The translations under genes and the position numbers were made by a program. Below, piece after piece: positions 31,036-42,076 of a DNA stretch of 64,000 nt. Below the pieces are notes generated by a model. That model had not been told where the DNA came from. It ran no database searches and saw nothing but the letters and a program-made list of their open reading frames with translations. The stretch is from NCBI GenBank assembly GCA_010093605.1, contig MU004198.1, forward strand, positions 68,456 through 132,455, in the 5' to 3' direction. The stretch's first letter is position 1. Every line of letters begins with the position of its first letter. The DNA comes from Lophium mytilinum (Eukaryota > Ascomycota > Dothideomycetes > Mytilinidiales > Mytilinidiaceae).

Positions 31036-31828
31036 TCTGGGAGTGGTGTCTTGTATGTTGGCAAGATAAGATGGATTGAAAAGATGTGTGAAGAGAGAAA
31101 AATTCAGCTATGTTGTTAAGAGGCATTGAGGTTTGATATAAAATGCCAATAGCAGAAGCATGATGACGTCGGACTGCAGGAACGGCGCCTAGATGGCTGA
31201 GAGCTAGGCGGGAGTAGTTGCAGCCCTGAAGACACCTTTGAGCAGGAGATGTATTGATCTCGACTCAACGTGTCTTTGTTTCTAGGCACAATAGTGTCAA
31301 CTTTAGCATATTACAAACACCCTCGAAGCGCCCTTGGACCCTTAAGATATAGACAATATCCTTATCCCCATCGAGGTTATAGACCGAGGCGAGATTCACG
31401 TGCCCCGCGTAGAAAACCCAAATCGGAATTCCAATAAGCGTCCTATTGCTCTTGACGCGAGGATTTGAAGGGGTGTGTAATGGGAGCCAGCGAGCACGCC
31501 TTGGGATTCAGGGGGCTTGTCAGGCTTGTCGCTTTTGGTTTAGCATGAAGCTGGGACCGCACCTCTCCAGAACTCTCACCTCACCAGACTCACAGACATG
31601 AACGCCAACGGTCGTCATTCCGGAGTGCCCAAGGATGCTTTGAGTATATCATTAGATTGTACACCAGTGCCCAATATCGGCCGTGCCACTCTTGCCTGCT
31701 TGATATCACTTCCGAGGTGGCCTCATCAGACTCTGTTTTCACAAAGCCAGCAAACACTGGCCTGAGTCTTATCTCAGCGACCTTCACACTGCATCCAATC
31801 ATTGCAAGGTACTAGAATACATCAATCA
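31036..31828. other. Divergent promoter region
   Basis: 793 bases between the HET gene start and the 31829 gene. It contains pyrimidine-rich segments and no supported ORF (minus 31590-31802 is short and featureless). Confidence 0.4.
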
Positions 31829-32653
31829 ATGGCGAGCGAGATCAGGCAGGCTTATGATGACAGGAGTTTTCTTCTCGCAATGGAAGGCAAGAAAAACTTT
31901 CTGAACCTCCCCAGAGAGCTTCGCGACCTTATCTACGAGCACGCACTCCAGGCACCAGGAGCGATTATTATATACACGAAACCCCACCAGCTCCTGGGGT
32001 TCGTTCTGGCGGCGAAGAACATTCGAGAGAAGAACGTCGGACCGCCTGAACCAGTGCCTCTTGAATCAGTCCTATCTTTAGGCTTGATGCGAACATGCCG
32101 CCAATTGCACGCAGAGTGTAGTCCAATCTTATATGGAAACAACACCTTCCGGCTTTATACACCAGAAGGCGATTTTGCTGCCGCACGCTATGCCCGTCTA
32201 GTCCGCCATGTTACGCTTGGAAGCAGTATCAATGCCCGGAAGGCCTTGGTTGAACCCGCCAACGGAGGTGTTCACTGGGAAAGATTCTGGCCGAGCGTCC
32301 TTTGGGGCTGTCAAAGGTTGCTGAACGTGTTTCCGAATCTGCAAGACATGACGTTTCTTCTACATGCCAGTAGCGCTGATGGTCTCGTCTACCGACCTTA
32401 CTTCATCGACTTCGGGAATCCAGACCGCGCCGGGCGTATCGCAGCGACAGCCGCTTGGTTTAAGGAAAGATGCTCGTTCGGAACTGAGAATCTGCGGTGC
32501 TGCTTGCATCTGCAGCTCGCCCCTCCCCCGCCACGCACTGCGCGCACCGAAGCTTTGTCATCTTCCGACCACGAACCGTGGGACATCTCCGAGTTTTACG
32601 AGGCGTTTGAATTGATGAAGACACAATCAACGAGCTTACAAATTGAATCCTGA
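31829..32653 (+). CDS. 2EXR/F-box-like fungal protein
   Basis: I placed the start at the ATG of MASEIRQAYD (31829) because the longer frame begins with TTG. The 274-residue product has FLNLPRELRDLIYEHAL followed by LMRTCRQLHAECSPILYGNN and FRLYTPEGD. This pairing of an F-box-like LPxELRxxIY helix and a TCRQLxxExxxxLY helix is the hallmark of the large 2EXR/DUF7730-type family of ascomycete proteins. Their function is unproven; F-box-like adaptor roles are suspected. Intron-less, no signal peptide. The C-terminus contains a Pro-rich linker (APPPPRTART). Confidence 0.75.
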   Translation: MASEIRQAYDDRSFLLAMEGKKNFLNLPRELRDLIYEHALQAPGAIIIYTKPHQLLGFVLAAKNIREKNVGPPEPVPLESVLSLGLMRTCRQLHAECSPILYGNNTFRLYTPEGDFAAARYARLVRHVTLGSSINARKALVEPANGGVHWERFWPSVLWGCQRLLNVFPNLQDMTFLLHASSADGLVYRPYFIDFGNPDRAGRIAATAAWFKERCSFGTENLRCCLHLQLAPPPPRTARTEALSSSDHEPWDISEFYEAFELMKTQSTSLQIES

Positions 32654-32860
32654 GGCCATGCAAGATGCCTATCTATGGCGTGATTCAATTGGTGGCCTGG
32701 TGGCTGTGTTTATTAGCGCTGCTGCGCCTGCATGCTATTATATGTAGGCAGGATGGTTACCTCGCGCAGCATCCTTCTAATATATCAGTCTCTGCTTCCA
32801 AATCGGTCGCTCCATATTATCATCGTTGACGCCTCCAAGTTTAGTCAGAAAACGTCAACG

Positions 32861-32868
32861 TCACGTGA
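32861..32868. promoter_or_regulatory. TCACGTGA palindrome (bHLH E-box type)
   Basis: A perfect 8-base CACGTG-core palindrome ends one base before the ATG at 32870. Such sites bind Cbf1/bHLH factors in fungi. Its position right at the start codon makes a promoter role uncertain unless transcription or translation begins downstream. Confidence 0.3.
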
Positions 32869-32869
32869 C

Positions 32870-33415
32870 ATGGAATCTTCTGCATCCTTCAAAGAAGTAA
32901 ACAGTGCCGTCGCCTCAGACACCACACCTATCCAGGAAGAGAGGACCCTTGGGAGCAACGGCGAGGATACTCTAAGTCCTGCGCGTCCCGAGCCCGAAGG
33001 CACCCATGAAACTAATACAGCCTCGAAACAAGAGATTTCGTCTCCAAGTACCTAGCCCTAGTTCTATAAATGTCCCTTGCCAGACGACATCGGCTCACAT
33101 CAATCTGCAGAGCAAGAGTCATCGCTTTTTCCTTCTACCTTCGACGTATATGTCAACAACCCCTTCATCGCTGCCGCAAAACAACATCCTATTAAATACG
33201 GCTTTGAGCCTAGATCCGAAGGCAATGACCTCGGCCCTGACGGCCGTGCCCTTCCGGGCGCCGCAGCACGACCGAGGGGCCTAGCAGGAAGGAACTGGAA
33301 CGAGACAGATACGCGGCAAGGGGTGATCGTGTGTACATTACCTGGACGTATGACAGATAGACGTACGGCAGAGGAGATTGAAATGCATAGGAAGAGACTT
33401 GACAGGATACACTAG
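32870..33415 (+). CDS. Small hypothetical protein, two exons
   Basis: Two coding stretches lie in the same frame, 32870-33047 and 33084-33415, separated by 36 nt with two TAGs. The 36 nt begin GTACCT and end TTGCCAG, so an ultrashort intron is possible. Splicing gives 169 residues. The N-terminal third is acidic, Ser/Thr-rich and disordered. The C-terminal part has FDVYVNNPFIAAAKQHPIKY, GPDGRALPGAAARPRGL and RNWNETDTRQGVIV. No domain is recognised. If the intron is not removed, the gene is broken. It ends 160 bases from the stop of the oxidoreductase gene in convergent orientation. Confidence 0.5.
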
Positions 33416-33575
33416 AACACAAGTGGTAATGCCGCTGAAAAGGTCTTTCAATTACTCGCCAAATACCGTAATTCTAGTTCGATGTTTCCGTCCTGATATA
33501 GGCCAGCGTGCTCATATCGCCGTTCTTGATTCAGGTAGCGGACTAATCTGGACTGTTCGCCCATTCATTATCTAT

Positions 33576-34868
33576 CTACGAAATGCTTACGGTCTGAAAC
33601 AACCGCGAGCTTTCTTGAGCTAGTTCGATCACTCTGATCACATTGCTCGCTTCTTCTGCTGAAACGGGGACCGGGCCGTCTTCTTCGATCGCTTCGGCGA
33701 AGAGGCGGTAGAACTCTGTGTATGTGGCTGCGGGGGAAGGCGGAGTGAGTTTTTTGCTGATGAAGGAGCCGTCCTTGATAGTCGTCAAGGTCCCTTTTTT
33801 CTGTTAGCTGAATGTTCTTCTTGTAGATAATGGGCTAGTGCAAACCGTAGTGGCTCTCAGGCTCGACAGCATATGAAGCATCGCCGGGGCGGAGACCAGC
33901 TTTGAGTTGGTCTTCCTGGTAGTCGAGGTGGCACTATAAAGACAAGGATTAGCCAAATGAGTGCTTACAATATCCTCTCTTTTGTTGAAACATTCAGGAA
34001 TCGCTTTGACCATAGCACTGTATGGAAGAACATCACTCACCTTTCTAAAACTCGCCTTCTCCCCCCTAACCCAAAACCTCAACTGTTCGCTCTCCGGACT
34101 AATCGCCGCCGCCTTTGCCGTCACCAACAACCCATTCTCATAATGCAGCAGCACCGTAAACGCATCTTCGCCCCCCAATACCTCTCCTCCAATCTCCTTC
34201 CCACTCCGCTGATTCCCCACAAACGCCGTCACCCGCGCCGGCATCCCAAATAAACACACCACCTGATCCAGCAAATGCGTCCCCAAATCGTACACCTGCC
34301 CGACCCCCGGCCGCCCAGCCTGCTGCCGCCACCCCTCCGGACTCACAGGCGTATGCCGGTCAAAATGCGTCTCGAACTCCACAATCCGGCCAAACACATC
34401 CTCCTTAATCAGTTTCTGAATCGTCAGGAAGTCCGCATCAAAGCGCCGATTCTGGTACACCGCCAGCTTCCGCCCGCTCTTCCGCGCTATCGCCGCGAGC
34501 GCGTCCGCCTCCGCGCTCGTGGGCACGAAGGGCTTCTCGACGACGACGTGCTTGCCTGCCTTGAGCGCGGCTTCGGCGAGCGAGAAGTGGGTGTCCGGGA
34601 GCGTGGTGATGATGACGATGTGCACGGCGGGGTCGGCGAGCATCTCGTTTGTGGTGCGCCAGACGAGGGTGCCGGGGAAGTCGGTGGTGGGGTTTGATGA
34701 GGGGTGGGGGTGGCGCTGGACGATGCCGTAGAGGTTGTAGGTTGGGGAGGTGAGGAAGGGGATTTGGAAGATTTTGGCGGAGAGGCCGTAGCCGATTATG
34801 GCGACGTTGTAGGGGGGTGATGATTTAGGGCAGGGGACGGCGTGGGTAGAAGGTGGAGCGGCTGACAT
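33576..34868 (-). CDS. Gfo/Idh/MocA-family oxidoreductase
   Basis: Exons 34868-34041, 33933-33846 and 33793-33576 join to 377 residues. The N-terminal Rossmann fold has VAIIGYGLSAKIFQIPFL (GxGxxA-type NAD(P) site), IVIITTLPDTHFSLAEAALK, and KHVVVEKPF with the family's conserved Lys of the EKP motif. The C-terminal substrate domain includes GVGQVYDLGTHLLDQV with the His used in catalysis by relatives. Members oxidise or reduce sugars, inositols or dihydrodiols. The closest characterised fungal style is the YMR315W/dimeric dihydrodiol dehydrogenase-like group, but the substrate cannot be named. Cytosolic, no targeting signal. Confidence 0.93.
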
Positions 34869-35687
34869 AGTGATGGTGGTACGGTCTGATAAGTTCTGTG
34901 TGGATGAAAATTAGATAAAATGGAAAGGGTATTGACGTTGGGCGGTTCTAGTAAGACGAATGTCGTGATAGTGAGGGGTTGTGGATACAATGGTGTACGG
35001 AGTCAAAATAAACTTTATCATGGACGTAGCGCTGATACGGGTTGAAAATAGCGGGGGCAAGAACCTATTTGTGCAGCGCCGATTCGTGGATTTGATGTAT
35101 ATCATCACGATGATCGACGCTGACGTTGAGTATTTATCCGGGGTTTGACGTCCGCAAACCCACAACTGCACCAATCACAGCATTGATCATTAGTCTAAAT
35201 CAGCCCTAGATGAGCTTCTAAGGACTGCATCTTCGATGATCTGTACTGATAGACTAGTCCCTCGTAGATTGTCTCATCCTTCAACACTCTCTTGCTATCT
35301 ACAGAATCCTACTACCTGTAGCAGTTTGAAAAATATTAAAGCTATTGAGAGGTGGACTACGCCGTCTAGCATGCTGTGGCCCAGCGAGTTCAGAGATGAT
35401 TCAAGATAATAAGCTGTCGAGCCTGAAACTTAAAGAATGCATTGAGGCGCCAAAAGCAGTGGCCATATGGTATGAGGCAAGTGTATGCCTGCTGAAGGCA
35501 GGCTCAACTCAACCTTGGTTCTCACCTCGCTACCTCAAAAATCAAACTTGGAACAAGACAACACGCCTGGAAATTGAATCACATCATCCCTCGATTATTC
35601 AGCTTATAAGCTTCTTCGCTCGCTTTGCATGCCTCTCACTTTCCAACCTATAACCCCAGAAAACTCGTCTCCTGCCAAAAGGACAGC
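34869..35687. other. Divergent intergenic region
   Basis: Promoters of the oxidoreductase (minus) and of the membrane protein (plus). It contains tatttatccgg near 35131 and otherwise AT-balanced sequence. ORF 35345-35653 lacks coding features. Confidence 0.4.
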
Positions 35688-36646
35688 ATGGCGTCCAGAA
35701 CCAATGGAAATCCAACCGACCTCCTCCGCCTCCAACAACAACCTTCTCGCCCAACTAGTGGCCCAGGCTTGCTCTCCTGGGGAGATGTAGCATACTGCTA
35801 CACCGAAGCGACCGTTATCATCGCCGCTATCGCCTACTTCGCAAAGCCAACAATCACTCACTGCGACAACTTCATCGTCCTGCTTGGCGAGACAACACGT
35901 CTCCTCATCCAGCTAATGATCTTACGCTGGAGCCCTCTAGCCATATGGACGAGCAGCTACCCCTTCATACGCATCATATACTACCTGGGTCGCTTCCTTT
36001 GCGTAGGCGGAACAACACACGAAGCAGAAAGCGATCCGATCGTCTACCGATTTGGCGCAATACGGCCATCCAGCAGCACAGGCCTGATATCATTCTACCT
36101 CAACACAGCTGAGGGCAATGCTCGCCTCTTCGCCTTCTTCGCCGGTTCCGCCTGTTCCATACTGCGGATGATGTGGGAGAAAGACGTGAGCTCCTCCTAA
36201 TCCCATGCGAAGCTAAACCTCAGAGCACCCACACTGACATTCCCTTGCCACAGAAATTGACGAAGAAAGAAAAGTTCTGGCGCGTGTTCGGGCCATACTT
36301 GTTCGCGATGAAGATTATTGCATTTTTACTAGTGTCATTGACCGCTGTGGCACTTTTGGACGCTATCGTTGAGAAAAAGACTGGAATCCAGCTGCTTGGC
36401 TATGGAGACCAGGAAGGTGCGAGTTATGAGGCGAAGCCGAGCGTGGCGTTGATCTTGTGCTTCGGGGCATGGGTGGGTACGCATTCTATTGTCGCCTATA
36501 TTAAAGGCCGCTGCTTGCTTAGATGCTACACAAAAGACTGTGACTGCGCGTATGGGTGGATTGAGAGAGACGAGAAGGAAAGGAGCGCGATTCTTAATGA
36601 AGGAAAGGACGGAGAGAAAAGCGCTTTTCTGGATGCTGAGGGCTGA
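35688..36646 (+). CDS. Fungal multi-pass membrane protein (copy A)
   Basis: Exons 35688-36185 and 36254-36646 give 296 residues. Hydrophobic segments occur near residues 38-53 (ATVIIAAIAYFAK), 65-85, 105-118 (IRIIYYLGRFLCVGG), 140-160 (LFAFFAGSACSIL), 180-200 (AMKIIAFLLVSLTAVALL) and 225-245, so five to six helices are likely. The loop RFLCVGGT and the C-terminal CYTKDCDCAYGW are distinctive. It is clearly paralogous to the minus-strand gene at 59923-60782: same order of segments, same GPGLLSWGDVAYCY / PPGLLHWGEVAFCY opening and the same phase-0 intron right after MMWEKD. No known transporter or receptor family was recognised. Confidence 0.8.
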
Positions 36647-37097
36647 GAGCGAGGAGGAGAAAGGTTGGGTGTTTGTTGACGAGAAAGCATCGCTAACGGG
36701 CAACATGATAGAAGGGTAGAATCATCCCTAGGACGTTCTTGGAAAAGAGAGCAGCAAGAATTACGGTTGTATTATAGCGAACATCCATCGGAGCCTACAA
36801 TTCAAAAGCGCTTGTACTCTTGGAAGGCCATTGGATTAGTGAAGTCGATACTTACGCGGATGTCATTTCGGCGCCTGTGAAAGTCAGTAGCGCAGGGCTT
36901 CTCATGCGATTCTCAAGCGATTGAGCGTCGAATTAGTGGCAACTAATTTTGCATATACCTTCAAATTGCAGTGATTGTAGATTGATTTGTGGAAACCAAC
37001 CCAAACCCCCAAACGCTCGATTGTTGAAAGAGCAAAAACCCGGCCTCCCAATTCATGTACACCGCAATTATTATCCCCAAGATTCCCCGGCGGCTCT
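36647..37097. other. Convergent spacer
   Basis: 451 bases between the membrane protein and the H-protein gene; 3' UTR sequence presumably. No ORF or RNA gene is supported. Confidence 0.4.
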
Positions 37098-37811
37098 CTA
37101 ATCTTCAGTAAATGCCTTATACTCCTCTCCCGTCATAAGCTTTCCTGTCGGCTCCTCTGTTACCGCAATCTTCGCGATCCACCCTTCGCCTTCTGGGTCC
37201 TTGTTGATCTGACCCGGCTTCTCCTCCAGCACGGTGTTCACTTCAGTCACAGTACCACTGACGGGCGTGTTGATGTCTGAGGCTGATTTGACGGATTCAA
37301 CGGCGCCAATTGCGTCGCTCTCGCTAACTTCCAGGTCGATCTGTGGGAGCTCAATGTAGACGACGTCTCCGAGGGCGTGCGCAGCGTATTCGGATATGCC
37401 AAGAGTATCTGAGGCTGCGTTAGATATCGGGACCATGGCAGCTGATTGCAAGGGTAGGTACAGGTCTTTCCATCAGCTGATTTCTCGATCCATTCGTGGT
37501 CTTCAGTGTATTGCTTCTCTCGAACTATAAAATATTAGTCTGAATGTCGAATTATACTACTCCTTGAGGTTTCTCCAAGAATAAATAGAGACGCGAGGAA
37601 AGAGGGTATCAACACCAGGAACTCAAAAAACGGGAGCTTTATAAGACACAAAATCTATCTTACTTGCAGCGGAAACCGAGAATAACCGACTCTGCGGCGC
37701 TGGAGCAGTCTGCCATCTTCTGCAAGAAAATCTCGCAGCCGCAGAGGGTCGGCGAGAAGCCGAAGAGGCGAATTGGCGTGCTGCCCGCGCGATCGAGAGT
37801 CGAGAAGCCAT
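37098..37811 (-). CDS. GCV3: Glycine cleavage system H protein, mitochondrial
   Basis: Exons 37811-37664, 37524-37462 and 37408-37098 give 173 residues. It carries the aminomethyl group on a lipoyl-lysine between the P, T and L proteins of the mitochondrial glycine decarboxylase complex. The N-terminus MASRLSIARAARQF, rich in Arg, Ser and Ala without acids, is a mitochondrial presequence of about 45 residues. The mature fold shows QYTEDHEWIEKSADGK, LGISEYAAHALGDVVYIELP, and ESVKSASDINTPVSG, where the Lys is the lipoyl site. It ends with EEPTGKLMTGEEYKAF. The 63-nt second exon encodes the HEW strand. Divergent from the bS6m gene. Confidence 0.95.
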
Positions 37812-37964
37812 TGTGATATCGTGGTGGAGTGAAGCTCGAGCGAGCTCGGAGTGGAAGAATGACGAGAGCTAGGATAAATCCGCGCTAGGCGTCGGTGAAA
37901 CTATTTCGCGATCTTCCTTTTCGATAACCCGTCGTGAAGTTATCAACGACGAGGAAACGACACA
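37812..37964. promoter_or_regulatory. Shared divergent promoter, GCV3 / bS6m
   Basis: Only 153 bases separate the two start codons, so the genes must share a compact bidirectional control region. Both products are mitochondrial, which fits co-regulation. No individual site is claimed. Confidence 0.5.
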
Positions 37965-38441
37965 ATGTTGTACGAATTGATTGGGATTGTGAGTTCCTCT
38001 TCTACAGGACTTTGGTTAAGGTGGAATGATAGCTAACAGTGTGCAGGTCCGCCCGGGCAGAGTCTCGGAAGTCAAAGAGTACGCTATCCTCCTCCGTACC
38101 TGCACCAGCTGCACCAACAGCTACAATCAGTCCACTTCTCGTCTGACATTATAACTAGAATCGCAAAAACCGCCGGGAGCATCATCATCAACAGCGGCGG
38201 CGTTGTGCGCGGCTACTCCAACTGGGGCACCTTCTTACTTCCCGCACCCGCGAAAAAACTCCAATCCACACACTACACCGGCCACCACTTCATTATGCGC
38301 TTCGATAGCTCGGCAAAATCTCAGCACGCGTTACGGAGGACGATGGGACTGGATCCGCGATTGATCAAATACTCGGTCGTGAAGCTGGGCAGTAAGCTGG
38401 AGGATATCAAGGATGTGCCGGGGGAGGCGAAGTTCCATTGA
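37965..38441 (+). CDS. MRP17: Mitochondrial small-subunit ribosomal protein bS6m
   Basis: Exons 37965-37988 (24 nt), 38047-38078 (32 nt) and 38159-38441 give 112 residues, the size of Mrp17/bS6m. The fold starts at once with MLYELIGIVRPG, then EVKEIAKTAGSIIINSGGVV, RGYSNWGTFLLPAPAKK, HHFIMRFDSSAKSQHALRRT, and DPRLIKYSVVKLG, which match bacterial S6 strand-helix order (the MRHYEIVFMVHPD... type). It binds the small rRNA with bS18m. There is no cleavable presequence, as in the yeast protein. Two tiny 5' exons are why simple ORF finding misses its start. Confidence 0.87.
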
Positions 38442-39062
38442 AGCAAAGGATCAGGACTTATTGTACAAAAGTGAAAGAGTGTATCATATTGCGGTATAGT
38501 GGTAGCATTGGTAGGCAGAAATGCCTGCGGCGTTACGGGCATTTTGGGGAAAAGAGTGGGAGTTCTGTCTCACGTGTATAAAGTTTATACGGCTAGGAAG
38601 GCACAATGAGCAAATGGGAAGCCCCTCATACTTATGGATTGGCTATCTCCACAAATTTCTTCATCACATATCCGTCACGTCGCGAATTTCATTCTCTTTT
38701 TCGTACAAGTCATTCGCGATCTATATTATTGCGTCGTTGCAAAGTTCAAGTTGGTACAAAATGTGATCTTAATTCGAGAGGGGGTGTTCAAGTCTACCTT
38801 TGAACAGTGAGGTAAGTTTACATTTCAGCTACAGTACTAGGCCACGAGTCTAGGCAAACGGACTCAATATAGCTTGGTTCTGACTTGCTCGCTCGATACC
38901 ACTGTTGGGGCTAGCCTGGCTGCTGAGCAGCCAATGGGTCAAGAAGCAATCCAATCTGCACTGCTTGATCCTCGACATCGCCCTTGGGTCTTCGACATCC
39001 TGTGGGGGTACCCCAGGCAGTGGCGTACCAGTGTGCCGAGATTTGTGGCCTCTTACTGTATC
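38442..39062. other. Intergenic, no gene
   Basis: A short tRNA-like upstream half (ggtatagtggtagca near 38493-38510) has no matching B box or acceptor stem and was rejected. Otherwise only short ORFs occur. Confidence 0.4.
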
Positions 39063-39905
39063 TTATCCCTCAACAGGGCGACGCTGGCGTCTTTCGCATC
39101 CTAAGTCCGTGCGACAGGTCGGGCAAAGATTGCTATTATCCTGCGCACTGTTCAGCCAATGCGAAAGGCAGTTGAAATGAAAGTAATGATCGCAAACCGT
39201 TCGAATCGGACGCTCTTCACCTTCCTCCGCTCCCGCCAGCGAAAGCTGACAGATGACGCAGGACATATGGGGTGGCAACGGGCACGAGATCGCACGAGTG
39301 AAGCCAGAGATATCTATCTTCTCACCCACCGCTTCGAGGGTCACAGGTGATAGGTCTTCGGGTGGACCATCGCCATCACGATGCCCGCGCTCGAATTCTA
39401 CGACATCGTTATCGTCCCACACTTCCATGGTCCCTATCCCCTCCCCCTCGGTGAACGGTAGCGTCTCTACTGCTGCGATCTTCAGCGCCGCAAGCACGAT
39501 GCGCTCAACGGCCCTATAACCATCCTCTCGCTTCCAACCCTCCAGGAGCGGATCACCGTCACCGGCATCCCCCGTGAGGACACCAATGGTCAAGCACATA
39601 TCTTCGGGAGAAAGGTTAAAGCAGGCTTCTTCAGAGATCGTGCCATCATTCAGCCGCACATCTAAGAAATTCCGCGCCTCTGCCTCGACGTTGAAGACGT
39701 TCATTCCCCGCGAGAAGCGATATATGATGATGTAAGCTAACAGCTCGGCCGTGAAGAGAAGGTGTCCTGCTTCGTAAGGATCAGTCCATGCTCCGTCGAG
39801 TGTGAGCCTTACGCCTTCGAACTCGAGGTCGATGTCTGCGGGTGTGAGTCCAAACTGCTTCATGAGCTTGGCGAGCTCCTCTGGAGCGGTCGATTCGAAA
39901 ACCAT
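39063..39905 (-). CDS. RING-H2 finger protein, probable E3 ubiquitin ligase
   Basis: An intron-less 280-residue ORF. Residues about 219-265 make a complete RING-H2: CVICQLSL, RTVCDHYFHFNCLSHWL and CPTC give CX2C...CXHX2HX2C...CX2C. Upstream is a helical domain without recognisable family (LTPADIDLEFEGVRLTLDGA, then LLAYIIIYRFSRGMNVFNV). RING-H2 proteins bind E2 enzymes and direct ubiquitin transfer; no membrane anchor is seen, so the target is unknown. A second RING gene follows on the same strand about 1 kb upstream, but outside the finger the two differ. Confidence 0.85.
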   Translation of the reverse strand: MVFESTAPEELAKLMKQFGLTPADIDLEFEGVRLTLDGAWTDPYEAGHLLFTAELLAYIIIYRFSRGMNVFNVEAEARNFLDVRLNDGTISEEACFNLSPEDMCLTIGVLTGDAGDGDPLLEGWKREDGYRAVERIVLAALKIAAVETLPFTEGEGIGTMEVWDDNDVVEFERGHRDGDGPPEDLSPVTLEAVGEKIDISGFTRAISCPLPPHMSCVICQLSLAGAEEGEERPIRTVCDHYFHFNCLSHWLNSAQDNSNLCPTCRTDLGCERRQRRPVEG

Positions 39906-40963
39906 GCTGAAGAGTAGGGGTTTCGTGTGGAATGTTACTGTCTGTGTGTCGAAAGGTCTGTTTATGAGAAGGTGCGCTTGTGAGTTTGAAGGCCTCTTTC
40001 CACGTTCCGATAGATGCGACGCTGATAGATTTTATAGGTCATTCTTACTATTGTATTTGTCTATTGCACAGACTATTGTAAAGATAGAATTGAGATTAAA
40101 CCCGTGGTAATGGAATGGAAAGGTCTAAGATGCCTTAAATGTTGTTGACAAACTAAACTATTTTCTCCTACTCCTACGCGTTGTCACTGAATTTGCTCGC
40201 CAAGTCGGTGCAGAATGATAACATTGTAAGCACATGATCCTCACCCATTGATTATACTCCAATTAGGGATAGCGTCACGGGCTCAATTATGCCTCAGGCA
40301 ACAAAAACAACCTCGCGATAGCTTTCCACCCGGAACACAGCCACAAGCTAGCCCATGGCCCCTCCCTACCTTGCCAGAACTCTGGAAGCAGTCGCTTACC
40401 ACCGTTGGAGGTGCTCCGGCGCATCTTGACAGTTTTAGGAGATGTATAGTCCTTGAGACTTTGAATTAGACATGTCTTAACCGCTGTCAGTTGGCCGTCC
40501 TGCCGCTGTTGGTGGTGCTTCAGCTCATCATCACGGACCGAAACAAGATGTGAAATACGGCATGCCCAAACTTACATCCTGGTACTGTTGGTGAATTGAT
40601 ACCCTACGATGAGAATGAACGACGATATCTTAACAATCACACTGTCTTCTACGCTGTGTCCTTGATGAATGCACAGCTTTCACACTTTATCAGCGCGTAA
40701 GTCCTCACTTGTGCTAAGGTTACGGTTACCTTCATGCTAGAAGTGTGACCTACCCTCACATAATCGAGATTCAGCAATATTTCTGTCACGTCATAAGGGA
40801 ACAAAGGGTGGTACAAGAATTCAATTTCGTTATTGTGTTTGAGGTAGTTAGAGCTTCCACACTTTGCATGGAAAACCCGTTTCTAGACTACCTCATCGGC
40901 AGAGCTGTCTAACGGCAGTCAGACATACATACGAGGAGGCCGCAAGCATCAAACAAGCTGAGC
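39906..40963. other. 1-kb intergenic region between two RING genes
   Basis: No supported ORF or RNA gene. It includes the promoter side of the 39063-39905 gene and the 3' side of the next. Confidence 0.4.
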
Positions 40964-42076
40964 TTAGTTGTCTTCATCTCTAGAGTCATATGATTCTTCA
41001 AGAGCCTCCAATGCAGCCCGCACGCCATCTGCATGAGCCTCCAAATCAGCCGGCGAGGCAGTCAGTAGAAAGGTTGTGAATCGTGACATGGAATGCTGCG
41101 TCTCTTCCACAAGCTGTCGGGCTTCAGCCATGGTATCGACTGCACCGACATTTAGGACCTCTGTGGCGAGTAGCTCGTCGGGGGGCTCAGCGGCGACGAG
41201 ACGCAGCGTTCCCCGACACATAGGGCAGGTGGCTTGCCCTTGTGGGAACCCAGAGAGCCAGTTCTGAAGGCAATCGCCGCCAAAGATATGTTCGCATCCG
41301 GTTCGAACAGGATAATGCTCTGTCTCTTCAGTCAGATCTTCGCGGCAAATGCTGCATTCGGGGTCCTCTTCAGGGATTTCGCATCGAACGGCAACATCCA
41401 GAACCGAATGTTGGCCGTTTTCTTCACCTTGGTTCGCGCCTGGGTGCCATCCACCGCCGCCGTCGTTGAATGCCGTAGCGATAGCTGCATTGAGTGCATT
41501 GAACGCATCATCGTCGACGACTAGCCCGCTCCATGTTGCCCGTCCTTCAATGAATGGCCACCTCACGTAAGTGGAAATGATACGTGTGATATTGACGTCA
41601 GACCAGCCATCCTGGAGACCTAGATATGGCAGAACCTCATTCCAAATTTCTCGAGAGAGACGTAGCCTCATGTAGTCAAGGAGTGCCGGTAGGTTCTCTT
41701 CATCCCACCTACCTCCTTGGAACTCAAGAATCTCGCGTGCCCAGGCTATCCAGCTTCGAGCAGTTCGCAGCAAGGGTTCTAGTTCCTCTGCGCTTGGCAT
41801 GTCTTCGCCGTTGTTGGGATGGTTTGCCATGAATACCTCGCGATAATAGTGGGCATCTTTGGGGTCCTCGTTGGTCAGACGATGGTAGACCATTGGAGCG
41901 AGAAATTCATCGATCGCAGCTAATCGACGACCTTGAAGTCCTCGGGTTGTATCCGCTGTGATGTAACGCTCCAGGGCTCGGGCGTCGACACGAAGAATTG
42001 GATTATCGATTCCAATCGCTCCCCTAGGCCATGGAGAGTATGGGATGTCGTGTTCAGAGGACCAGAGTGGTGGCAT
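40964..42076 (-). CDS. Variant RING finger protein
   Basis: I start at the ATG of MPPLWSSEHD (42076) because the longer frame begins with GTG. The product has 370 residues. The RING near residues 258-302 is CSICREDL, RTGCEHIFGGDCLQNWL, CPMCRG. The fifth zinc ligand (His or Cys in CXHX2[HC]X2C) is Gly. Fungal RINGs with CxHxFGxxC occur, so the fold may tolerate it, but E3 activity is less sure. The N-terminal 240 residues are helical, unrelated to a known domain (DAHYYREVFMANHP, ARSWIAWAREILEFQ). The C-terminal helix is acidic. Confidence 0.8.
   Translation of the reverse strand: MPPLWSSEHDIPYSPWPRGAIGIDNPILRVDARALERYITADTTRGLQGRRLAAIDEFLAPMVYHRLTNEDPKDAHYYREVFMANHPNNGEDMPSAEELEPLLRTARSWIAWAREILEFQGGRWDEENLPALLDYMRLRLSREIWNEVLPYLGLQDGWSDVNITRIISTYVRWPFIEGRATWSGLVVDDDAFNALNAAIATAFNDGGGGWHPGANQGEENGQHSVLDVAVRCEIPEEDPECSICREDLTEETEHYPVRTGCEHIFGGDCLQNWLSGFPQGQATCPMCRGTLRLVAAEPPDELLATEVLNVGAVDTMAEARQLVEETQHSMSRFTTFLLTASPADLEAHADGVRAALEALEESYDSRDEDN

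Noticed and set aside
38493-38560. tRNA-like 5' half (ggtatagtggtagca)
   Set aside because: It resembles the A-box region of Asp/His tRNAs, but there is no B box, no T arm and no pairing acceptor stem within 80 bases.
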